Origin: Parietichytrium sp. I65-24A
Taxonomy: Eukaryota; Sar; Bigyra; Thraustochytrida; Thraustochytriidae
NCBI GenBank assembly: GCA_012862575.1
Contig: BLSF01000138.1
Location: forward strand, 1-34,696
DNA length: 34,696 bases
Direction of reading: 5' to 3'
The translations under genes and the position numbers were made by a program. Below, in pieces: positions 27,228-34,696 of the stretch. Position 1 is the first letter of the stretch, and every line of letters begins with the position of its first letter. The notes under the pieces are model-generated. The model was not told the origin of the DNA. It did not search any database and saw nothing but the letters and a program-made list of their open reading frames with translations.

Positions 27228-29976
27228 GGAGGAGACCAAGGAGTCCGACTACAACAATACCCAGTCGATAAGTGCGTTCGCGCCCCGTCAGCGGCAACAG
27301 CAGCCCCTGCAACAGCAACAGTGGCAGGGCCGAGGCAGGGCTGCAGGCCCATCAAGGCAGCCGGTGCAGCGGAGCCGGAGTATGGAGCGTCAGGGCAGCA
27401 CAGTTCGCCCGAGCAGGGGGACGTTGCAGCGCCAGAGCAGCGCAGTTCAGCCCGCCAGAGGCACTCTGCAGCGTCAGAGCAGCGCGGTTGAGTCGACCAG
27501 AGGCACTCTGCAGCGGGAGGGCAGAGCCATGCAGCGTGGCTACACTCGGTCCGCCATGCCCCGCTCACGCAGTTCAGATCCGATGCGCGGCCAATCTCCA
27601 CAGCCAACCCATTTCGAGCGAATCGCCAGCAGCCCTCCGCCTCTGCCGCCTCGCCCAGTGCCGAGCCTCTCGTCCACCACATCCTCCGGGTCCAGCGTCT
27701 CCGCCCGCAGCCCCACCGCCATGCACATGAACATGAACCCCGCTTCCCGCGCGCAGCCGCAGTCCCCGACGCGCCGGCTCAGCCGCAGCCAGAGCGACAT
27801 CCAGCACGTCACCTACCAGCCTCATCAAACCCACCAAACTCATCAGATGCATCAGATGCATCAGCACAGAGAGAGCCTCTCGCCCTCGCACCACCAGAGG
27901 CACCAGAACTACGCCCATCAGCACCACCACACGCAGACACAAGCCCCAACACAAACACAAACGCAAGGCCAAGTTCAAGTACAAGCACCAACACAAGCAC
28001 ATGCACATGCACATGCACAACCACATGCACAATCACATGCACAACCACATGCACATGCACATGCACATGCACATGCACATGCACATGCACATGCACATGC
28101 ACATGCACATGCACATGCACATGCACATGCACAACCACATGCACAGCGCGGGACGGTGCCAATGCGCCGCAGGGCGTCGGTGTCCAGCACGTCGCACGAG
28201 GAGCTGGCCCGTCTCAGCCGCGCCAGGGACCTCTCGCGCCTCGCTGCCGTGCGCAACCTAGAGCTCGACCGCGTCGCCATCGGCGAAGCGTTCCTCGTTC
28301 GTCGCTCCGCCTTCGCCGCCCGCCCGCACGACGAGGCGCGCACCCCCGAAAAAGCGTCCCATGCGTCCCATGTGTCCCATGCGTCCCGTGGCAGCGAGGA
28401 CAGCGCGGCCAACGGCGGTGGGAAGGCGCGGCGGGACTCGGAGACCAGCTCGCTGTCCCAGTACGGCAGGCCCGCGTGGGTGGGCTGGGACGCTGGCGAG
28501 TCCCACCAGGGGTCCTCGCAGGGGTCCTCGCGGCGCGGCGAAAGGTCCGCGGCCTCTCCTTCCTTCTCCCCGCCGCCCTCGGGTAGCCGGCTGCTAGTCC
28601 GCACTAGCTCGTCGAATTCCGCCGCGAGACGTCCCGCCGCCGCTCAGGAACCGCCGAAATCCGCGCGGAACGCCTCCCCCGCCTTCGCCGCCGCATCATC
28701 CCCTAGGCCGCGCCTAGCCACGCCTACCACCCCACCTTCCTGTCCCACCGCAGCCGCAGGTGTGGGGGACGGCGTCCCCGTCCCACTCGTCCCATTCGTC
28801 CCAGTCGTCCCACTCGGCGGCAGGCCCATGGACGGCACCCTCCCGGCGTCGGGGGCCTCGGATTCTGCGGTGCGCACAGGGGATCTTAACGTTGGCGTAC
28901 CTGTCGCTGGGGCTGATGGGGACGGCCAGGTGCGGGGGGTCCGCGGCGGGGACGGGCAGGGGTCGATGGCGGCGCACTACTACCGCGAGCTGTCGCAGTC
29001 GTCCGAGGACCTGACGCTGCACATCAGCATCGCGCAGGGCGGCCTGCAGCGCATCCGCCGCGAGGCGCTGGCGGGGAAGGTGTCGCTGAGGGACATTGTG
29101 GACATGTTCGGCAAGTCGCTGGCCAAGATGGCGCGCAACGGGGACCAACTTGCTGCTGCTGCTCCTGCCAACTGTGGGAACCGTGGGAACGTGCTTGGGG
29201 AGAATGAGAATGGGAATGGGAATGGGAATGTGGAGAGCGCAAGTGGGAATGTGAATGGGAATGTGAATGGAATTGGCGGAGAGATGGACGGGCTGGCAGA
29301 GGTGTTCTGCGGAGCGTCCGTGCCGAAGATGCCGGTCGCCGAGTACTTGTGGCGGATTGTGCGCGCGTTGAACGCGCACTCGGACCCGGCGCTGTTCGCA
29401 TCCGATGGGTCGGATCTGTCGTTGCTGACAACATCTGTGTCGTCTGTGTCGTCCGTGTCGGGCATGGCGTCGCCCGCGGAGGACGACTCTGGGGACTATA
29501 GCGGCAATGGCAATGGGAACGCGGACGACAGCGAACCGCAGTCTCCTTCGCCCGGGGTGCTGGAGGGCGAGAACAGCGCCATGGGCCGCGGGCTCAGGTG
29601 CCTGCTGCTCGCTTTCGTGTACATCGACCGCGCGTGCAGCAAGCACCCGCACAGCCTGCGCGTCACCTCGTTATCCGTGCACCGCATCCTGCTGGCCGCC
29701 GTGTACGTGGCCGTCAAATTCACGGACGACACGCTGCCGCGTCTGCATCTCACGTTCGCCAAGCTGGGCGGTGTGCCCAGCAGCGAGCTCAAGATCTTGG
29801 AAGGAGCTTTTTGCTCGCTGGTCGACTTTGAGTTTTATGTCACGGAGGCAGAATTCCAGGCACACTGCATGGAGCAGCTGCGCTGCGCTGTCAGGAATAT
29901 TCGCAGGATCAAGGAGCTTCAGCAGGAGTTTGAGGGCATGACCATCTCTGTAAAACGCCCTGACCTGTTGCAGTAG
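27025..29976 (+). CDS. PHO80/P-U-type cyclin with very long disordered N-terminus
   Basis: 983 residues from ATG 27025; the frame is open 15 codons further but without an ATG. The C-terminal ~200 residues carry the cyclin box (about 845-945): the segment around GLRCLLLAFVYIDRACSKHP, then LSVHRILLAAVYVAVKFTDD, GGVPSSELKILEGAFCSLVD and FEFYVTEAEFQ. These match PHO80-like and plant P/U-type cyclins, which partner PHO85-like CDKs in nutrient and cell-cycle signalling. The usual proteins are about 200-300 residues, so the roughly 750-residue leader is unusual. It is Gln/Ser/Arg/Pro-rich, contains a four-fold RQSSAV/RGTLQR repeat (about 110-165), a His/Gln region with a His-Ala run (about 325-370), and NGN repeats (about 725-750) that split the cyclin-related part. 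It is probably disordered and phosphorylated. The fusion is real at the DNA level, as no stop or splice consensus interrupts it. Confidence 0.88.
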   Translation: MAPQEGGTRTWDQMRPSERLTMQREAQRQLSEAKYYNEPIAQSGQGPQYAGKAKKNGGSSRTLHLDVEEETKESDYNNTQSISAFAPRQRQQQPLQQQQWQGRGRAAGPSRQPVQRSRSMERQGSTVRPSRGTLQRQSSAVQPARGTLQRQSSAVESTRGTLQREGRAMQRGYTRSAMPRSRSSDPMRGQSPQPTHFERIASSPPPLPPRPVPSLSSTTSSGSSVSARSPTAMHMNMNPASRAQPQSPTRRLSRSQSDIQHVTYQPHQTHQTHQMHQMHQHRESLSPSHHQRHQNYAHQHHHTQTQAPTQTQTQGQVQVQAPTQAHAHAHAQPHAQSHAQPHAHAHAHAHAHAHAHAHAHAHAHAHAHAQPHAQRGTVPMRRRASVSSTSHEELARLSRARDLSRLAAVRNLELDRVAIGEAFLVRRSAFAARPHDEARTPEKASHASHVSHASRGSEDSAANGGGKARRDSETSSLSQYGRPAWVGWDAGESHQGSSQGSSRRGERSAASPSFSPPPSGSRLLVRTSSSNSAARRPAAAQEPPKSARNASPAFAAASSPRPRLATPTTPPSCPTAAAGVGDGVPVPLVPFVPVVPLGGRPMDGTLPASGASDSAVRTGDLNVGVPVAGADGDGQVRGVRGGDGQGSMAAHYYRELSQSSEDLTLHISIAQGGLQRIRREALAGKVSLRDIVDMFGKSLAKMARNGDQLAAAAPANCGNRGNVLGENENGNGNGNVESASGNVNGNVNGIGGEMDGLAEVFCGASVPKMPVAEYLWRIVRALNAHSDPALFASDGSDLSLLTTSVSSVSSVSGMASPAEDDSGDYSGNGNGNADDSEPQSPSPGVLEGENSAMGRGLRCLLLAFVYIDRACSKHPHSLRVTSLSVHRILLAAVYVAVKFTDDTLPRLHLTFAKLGGVPSSELKILEGAFCSLVDFEFYVTEAEFQAHCMEQLRCAVRNIRRIKELQQEFEGMTISVKRPDLLQ
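28046..28133 (+). repeat. (CATGCA)n hexanucleotide array encoding His-Ala
   Basis: About fifteen near-perfect hexamers within the cyclin gene, continuing a less regular run from about 27997. The tract alternates pyrimidine and purine throughout, a Z-DNA-prone pattern, and is open in several frames on both strands. Confidence 0.9.
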
Positions 29977-30460
29977 AGCGTCTACCCTAGGCGCACGACC
30001 TGTAGTTGTGAGATGCGCACAAGGTGATCAAGTATAACGGATTGTATAGCGCCTGGCTTGCTGGGGGTGGCGGTCGCGGTGAGATGGATAGATAGATGAA
30101 CGGATATGTTGCTGTTCGCGTAACATCGATAATGAGAAAAGAACTCGTTGTGTTTTATTAGATTAGATTAGGTTGCAAATACCGTCCACATCGCGAATGC
30201 ATCTGACTTCATTAATGTGCTTTTGGAGTTAACATTTCGCGGTATCATCGGTGACATATGGTGGCGCAACGGCCGACGTAAATAAAGGTGGAAATGTTTG
30301 GCTTCGCGATAAGTGTACTGTGCATCGATTAAAATCATCATTTTTCTTAGGTTAGCCGCACGAGATTGCTCTTTCTTCTTGGGCCTCCCCTTTGTGACAA
30401 CAAAAGCAATCATGTGTAGCGTTCAATGAAGAAAAACAAAACATGCGCAAGAGCTCTATG
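29977..30460. other. Convergent 3' region
   Basis: Between the cyclin gene (plus) and the zinc-finger gene (minus). AATAAA at 30281-30286 (plus) and TTTATT at 30154-30159 (AATAAA on minus) are candidate poly(A) signals. No gene seen. Confidence 0.5.
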
Positions 30461-30778
30461 TTAGATGTAGAGTGTCTCAGTACATACTCCTGCCTTGCAT
30501 GCATCACAAAGATGGGATTGATGAGGCCCTCTGAGTTTGTCACTCTGGAGGTGACTTGATGAGGAGCCTGTATTTTGCCATAGAAAGTGCGGGAAGGTAC
30601 GGGTTTTACAGGACTTGCAGCCTTGACGAAAATCAGGGAAAGCGTGCGCTGAAAACCAACCGGAGGTACCTTTACACTTGTCGCACATAAAGAAACCAAA
30701 AGACTTGGTGCCAAAAAAGTCTGCGCGTTTTACCCACTCGCCATCCAGGTCTGGCATCGGCGGGGTCTTGGGTTTCTT
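30461..30778 (-). other. 3CxxC-type zinc-finger segment in the +1 frame
   Basis: This frame has stops (TGA, TAA at 30784-30779) just upstream, so it cannot be translated alone from an upstream start except via ATG 30757. It contains CDKC, GWFSAHAFPDFRQGCKSC and CDACKAGVC, the three CxxC pairs and the W-x-SAHA/Q-x-CKxC core of the zf-3CxxC family. A skip of one base between about 30778 and 30750 would fuse it to the C2H2 array. No splice consensus with a workable length was found. Confidence 0.7.
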
Positions 30779-32042
30779 TTATCACCAAATCCCTCGTTTT
30801 ATCCCTATGGTGCTTTGCTTGTCGGTGTTGTTGCAAACTCCGTTGTGATCGGAAGGCCTGCTCGCAAATCGCACAAATAAAAGCGCAGTGCTTGACTTGT
30901 CGGTGCTGGTCACGGGCGGTCGAGGTACGGAAGCCCTGTCCACAAATGTCACACTCGCGGTCGACGTGTACATCCTGAAAATGCCGATCTCGTGCTTCCT
31001 CTGACTTGAATGCTTTCTTACAGGAACCGCACTCTCGCTGAAAGTGTACAACCCGCAGATGCGTGTCACGACCTTGCTCGGTCTTGAACCTTCGATCACA
31101 AACACTACATTCCACAAGTTTGTGTTTCACCTCTCGATGCTGGTCCCGCGCATTAGCCGAGCTGAATTGCTTCTCGCACAAACTACACTCCCAACGCGCA
31201 GTTTGATTATGGATTTCGACGGCAGACTCCTTCCGCTGTTTCTCACCGTCGCCGTTAAATGCTTTGGACGCTGCTCCTTGAAAACCGTTCCGTGGGAATT
31301 CGACCCAGTCGACGAAGGACCCAAGTGTAAATCCATTACATTTACTTTCGCCGGTTAATTCATGTACGTGTCTGACATACTTGCAGACTTGCTTGTGTGA
31401 TTGCCAATGGTTCACTTGGCATTCCCTGTCGCAGTATCGCGCCAGTTGGCACCCCGCACACCGAGAGAGAGCTTTGTCTGATGTTCGCTTACACTGCCAA
31501 CATTCCTTCAAGCCCTTCACGGCAGCATCAGCAGAAAACACAACATCAGCAGCAGCAAGCAACTTTGACAACGGTCCGGGGAAAACATCCAGCATCGGCA
31601 CGTGGTGATCCTCGACACGGAAACCAATCGTCATGTCCAAGAATGTCTTTTTCTCGCCGTATCGAAAAGCAAGAACTCGTCCAGGTTTTAGCCTCGGTCC
31701 CAAGTCGCGGTCAAAGCACATGTTTCTGTTTCCTTCAAAATACCCAATCATTCTGAACTCCTCTCCATCAAGATCGACGCAATGAATCGTGGGCCTTCCC
31801 AAAAAGTTGCACGGCAAGTATTCCACAATGTCACACAAGAACGTCCAGTGGAGTTTGGGAGTCATCACGCCTTGCTCTTCTTGATATCGGTCCAGCGACG
31901 GGTTGTCGCGATCGTGCACGTCATCCAAGCGTGCTGGAAAGTACAATGGGCGACGCAGGACGCATCTCTGTTTGTTGGCCTTCTCCCACCGCTCATGGTG
32001 CCTCCTCCACTTTTCCTCCCACCAACGCTGCTCTTCCTCCAT
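30461..32042 (-). CDS. MYND plus five C2H2 zinc fingers plus 3CxxC domain, with a frameshift
   Basis: From ATG 32042 the first frame runs 456 codons to 30672. Residues 60-160 form an N-terminal domain (GEEFRMIGYFEG, LKPGRVLAFRYGEKKTFLD) that I associate with MYND proteins. The MYND finger is at 181-220 with all eight ligands (C181, C184, C195, C198, C204, C208, H216, C220). Five C2H2 fingers follow at exactly 26-residue spacing (first Cys at 286, 312, 338, 364, 390), each C-x2-C-x12-H-x4-H. The first frame then loses sense (after about 420), while the +1 frame continues DLDGEWVKRADFFGTKSFGF and a 3CxxC zinc-binding domain to a stop at 30461. MYND domains bind proline-rich partners and C2H2 arrays often bind nucleic acid; the role here is unknown. 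Either the gene is broken, the base call is wrong, or two frames are joined in the cell. Confidence 0.8.
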
Positions 32043-32786
32043 ATTGGCTGGTGCAGCACTTTTCTTTCACACCTCAATGAAGGATACCAAATTGCAAGTT
32101 TGAGGTTTCCTTTTCTCTTCTCTCCCATGTTCTCCACCTTTTGAGAGAGAGAGATTGACTTACTCTCGACTACGTGATTGGTAAGCGAAGAGAGCATCCT
32201 GGGAGACCTACTAGTTAGGGATCATCCGCCTGAGTGTATTCTGTCGTGTCAGTGGGTGTTGTCTCTCCCTGAACAGTTTTCCAAAATTTGTGGTCCTCGC
32301 GATAGATCCCGCTCTCAACGCTAAAATTATCTGCAGTTTTTTGGAAGGCAAACCTCTGTGTGCCTAGTGAAGACAATGAGAAAAGAACTAAAGAACATTC
32401 ATCAAGCATTTTCTACCCATTCAGCTAATCCTAAGGGAAACTACCGAGAGACTACCAGCCTGAGCCTGAGGGGCACGTCAACGGACTAATTCTCAATATA
32501 ATTTCATATTTCCAAATATTCATACGACCACGTGCACACTCTGACAGAACAACAGCTGGAGCAGACACGCAACACTCACTCTCTCGCTGCCAGATGCTCA
32601 GCTTGGGTGGTTTGCTGCTACGTTTACACGCACCATGAACACCGTCGTCACCGAGGATCGCTCAGTTTGCTGCCGCAGTTGCGGGAGGTTTCTGTTTCCG
32701 GTNACACTACTCGTAGGTGCAGCATAACGAAGACTCTGTGGAGAGAGCATCTTTCAGCAAAGGTTAGCGCGATGTAGCAGAGTCTG
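32043..32786. other. Divergent intergenic region with an unresolved base
   Basis: Upstream of the zinc-finger gene (minus) and the SDR pseudogene (plus). A GA microsatellite lies at 32143-32153 and an N at 32703. On the minus strand GTAAGTC followed by a CT-rich run and CAAAAG lies in the presumed leader, but at 26 nt is too short to call an intron. No gene supported. Confidence 0.5.
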
Positions 32787-33400
32787 ACAGCGGTGGTTCT
32801 CGGAGCGAGCGGCAAAAGTAGAGCAGCACTCCGTCTCGATGGCGGCAGGGTCTCTTGGGGCGGAGTGCAGGTCTATTTTACCCGCGGGAAAAGGTGTTGA
32901 CGTAGTCTACATCACGATGGGCGTTGGCGCACCTAGCAAGACGAGCAAGGAAGAGCTCGAGCTGGCAGATGTAACCTTGTTCACGGAGTTTGCGCAAGCG
33001 GTGAAGCTCGGTGGGGCACGAGATGTCTCGCTTCCAGCTTCTGCTGGAGCGGGTGTGAACTCCACACCTTCAAGATTCACTGGAACTGCAGCTGGACGCG
33101 GATTGCACCTGCATCTGAAAGGCAAAAGTAGAAGAATATAGAAGAAAACATTTCGAACATGGGAATTCGAAGTGTATCTCTCGTTCGCCCCGCGACCCTT
33201 ACAGGTAACACAAACACACCAGGCTTTGCTCAGTGGTTCATGCCTAAGCTCGACTTTATTCTGCCGAACTGCTTCCGCTCATTCCAAATTAGCTTGGCGA
33301 GGTCATGGAAAACTGCGGCATCGAAGCGGTGCTGTCGAGCGAACCTCCGCAAGCTGTCAGAATTTACGAGGGCTCTGAGATACTCAACTTTATCAATTGA
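32787..33400 (+). pseudogene. Decayed HTATIP2/TIP30-like SDR oxidoreductase
   Basis: Plus-strand pieces of one Rossmann-fold protein appear in order but in different frames. TAVVLGASG, the nucleotide-binding start, is at 32787. GVDVVYITMGVGAPSKTS to ADVTLFTEFAQAVKLGGARD is at about 32896-33030, followed by KGKVEEY across a shift near 33120. MGIRSVSLVRPATLTGNTNT to LPNCFRS is at 33159-33280. EVMENCGIEAVLSSEPPQAV to LNFIN* is at 33299-33400. At least three frameshifts are needed. Only about 36 codons separate the first two pieces, where intact relatives have more, so a deletion is likely. The layout (GASG motif, DVVYITMG strand, LVRPATL) fits atypical SDRs of the HTATIP2 type. A stop just upstream of the first piece and no usable start confirm decay. 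Low-quality sequence is the alternative for some shifts. Confidence 0.7.
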
Positions 33401-33965
33401 CTAGCTAGCTCTTCACTTGCTTTCTTTTCACCCCGGCCCGACTGGTGCCCTACGGTGAAAATCAGTGTACTCGAGTACTGTGCGGCCACTATGCGGCCAA
33501 AGCAAATTCATTGCCTAGGCTTAGTAGGGGATTGTTGCCGCTACCGGACCATGCCCATTCCTTTTAATTAAAAGCGTACATTTATGAATTCACGGACAAC
33601 GCGGACCTCCACGTCACTCCACGTTCCGTTGACGAAGATACAAAGACTGACAGAACTTAACAAGTCCGTTGAAGAACCACAGACAGACCTGATCAGCCAC
33701 AGAGCTGCAGCAGACCCGAGACAGGACAAAGCAAGCAAGCAAGACGCGCAAGCGAACAAGAACATCCATAACTTTCCAATCAACCCTTCAATTCACGTTA
33801 CTTAAGTCATCTCAAGAGCAGTTCAGGTTACGACACACTGACCCAGATGCTCTTGAAAGACAGGATCAGTAAAGGTGATGGACAGCAAATAAAACTGCGA
33901 CAGAAATGCAAACAAAGCGCCACCAGCAATCAGAATCTGAATGGAAGAGCTTGGGAAGAATTGCC
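33401..33965. other. Intergenic stretch
   Basis: No supported gene. TACTCGAGTACT palindrome at 33468-33479 (CTCGAG at 33470), with CTCGAGTACTGTG identical to 7249-7261 upstream of the receptor gene. Short open frames on plus at 33584-33805 and 33847-34050 have no domains; the latter runs into the repeat. Confidence 0.5.
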
Positions 33966-34057
33966 AGATGCCAGTACAACCTTCAGATTTCAAACACCAA
34001 TTCCCGAAAAGGCTCAATTAACACACAAACAGCAAGCAAGAAAAATCTAGTACAGAC
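33966..34057 (+). repeat. Right copy of the ~90-bp direct repeat
   Basis: Same orientation and near-identical to 1260-1346. Here the repeat lies inside an open plus frame (33847-34050; LPDASTTFRFQTPIPEKAQL), suggesting the repeated unit was once part of a gene. Confidence 0.85.
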
Positions 34058-34115
34058 GGCGGCGACGGGAGAGCTTCGCAAATGCGCGCAGCTTCAATGG
34101 GGCTCAAGTGTCTAG

Positions 34116-34376
34116 CGCATCAAGAATCAGAATGCCGTTGAGACTCTTGGCAAAGAGAGATGGCGAAAGTTTCTAGCCTTCGCCAGAGCAATGCACTATG
34201 AAGCGTGGACGGTGTGGTCAAGTGAACTTGCAAGCCATCCATCCATCTCCGTTCAGGGCAAGGTGTGTGCGCACAAGAGGGGTCGTTTACTGCTTTTAGT
34301 TAGTCCTCTCTTTCTGAAAGAGTCGAGGTACTACCAGCACATGATGGATGAAAACCCAGAACAGATCTGGCTGTGA
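34116..34376 (+). pseudogene. C-terminal coding fragment of an unknown protein
   Basis: After an in-frame TAG (34113-34115) the plus strand is open for 86 codons to TGA 34376, giving a coherent peptide with RWRKFLAFARAMHYEAWTVW and ending MDENPEQIWL. It could be a terminal exon (an AG precedes it near 34122-34131) or the tail of a broken gene that includes the upstream repeat. A weak resemblance exists between its last codons and 1385-1411 near the left repeat copy. No family recognised. Confidence 0.35.
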
Positions 34377-34696
34377 TTCTGAAATTCTGAGTGTCTGGTA
34401 GTACGTACTGTCTTGGGGAGGCTCGCGGCAGACGTAAGCCTCACCAAACCAAACACACATTCACACTGCTCCAGAGAGCTTAAAGAAAGAAATTACGATC
34501 TACTGATTTCGTGCAAAGGGAGAAAGAGACGAAAGCAGATCTGATTTCAATGACAAGTATTACGTACTGTCTTAGATGACTCTATGATATGATAAGACTA
34601 TTTAATACAGTACGCAATATAACAAACTCTGCCCGATGACGTTGCGCTGCGTTTTGCAAAACAAATCAAAATTCAACAAAAAAACCACTGACCAGC
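34377..34696. other. AT-rich right edge
   Basis: No gene seen on either strand up to the edge. TACGTACTGTCTT occurs twice (about 34400 and 34562). Confidence 0.6.

Noticed and set aside
27574-28162. His-Val-rich frames on the minus strand at the hexamer array
   Set aside because: Direct consequence of the (CATGCA)n repeat being stop-free in several frames.
28714-29652. 312-codon minus-strand open frame inside the cyclin gene
   Set aside because: Low-complexity antisense of GC-rich codons; no domain, while the plus strand encodes a cyclin box.
30700-30830. Intron explaining the frame change in the zinc-finger gene
   Set aside because: No GTAAGT-like donor at a workable distance; the possible GT/AG pairs give introns of 19 or 72 nt, and the latter would delete ligands of the fifth C2H2 finger.

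Overview
This is a eukaryotic nuclear window, probably from an alga or another protist. The main evidence is a plant-type vacuolar sorting receptor with three spliceosomal introns (GT..AG, each donor GTAAGT, 106-118 nt), long single-exon genes on both strands, EF-hand, ankyrin, Sel1, MYND, C2H2 and cyclin proteins, a CRE-like promoter and AATAAA signals. Two neighbouring surface-type proteins carry NAPS/APTQTP linkers, and one has a CxNGxxDGxExxVDCGG cysteine motif. I associate these with stramenopiles (diatoms, labyrinthulomycetes), but the window does not prove a lineage. No tRNA, rRNA, CRISPR or prokaryotic operon was seen.

Left end (1-3360) is accessory-like. A minus-strand coding region running off the window edge (1-1067) encodes a coiled coil followed by a PD-(D/E)XK-like nuclease domain, resembling Crinkler-type proteins. 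It is followed by a minus-strand gene broken across many frames (3360-1751).

Core block (4082-23248) holds a calcineurin-B-like EF-hand protein behind a CRE/CTCGAG-rich promoter; the spliced vacuolar sorting receptor; a small tail-anchored-like protein; a 1036-residue unknown; an EF-hand/acidic/TM/NAPS-repeat protein; a convergent nine-TM protein with a glycosylated cysteine-rich ectodomain; an ankyrin protein; a Sel1-repeat secretory protein; and a coiled-coil protein. Most are in divergent or convergent pairs. There is a recurring membrane and Ca2+ theme (two EF-hand proteins, three membrane or secretory proteins), but a joint pathway is only inference.

Right part (23249-34696) begins with 3.8 kb of gene-poor DNA carrying a possible reverse-transcriptase relic and a diverged ~259-bp tandem repeat. 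Next come a PHO80/P-type cyclin with a very long disordered N-terminus and a (His-Ala)n tract, then a MYND/5xC2H2 protein whose 3CxxC zinc-finger tail is one base out of frame, a decayed HTATIP2-like SDR pseudogene, and a coding fragment. A ~90-bp sequence is repeated in direct orientation at both ends of the window (1260-1346 and 33966-34057).
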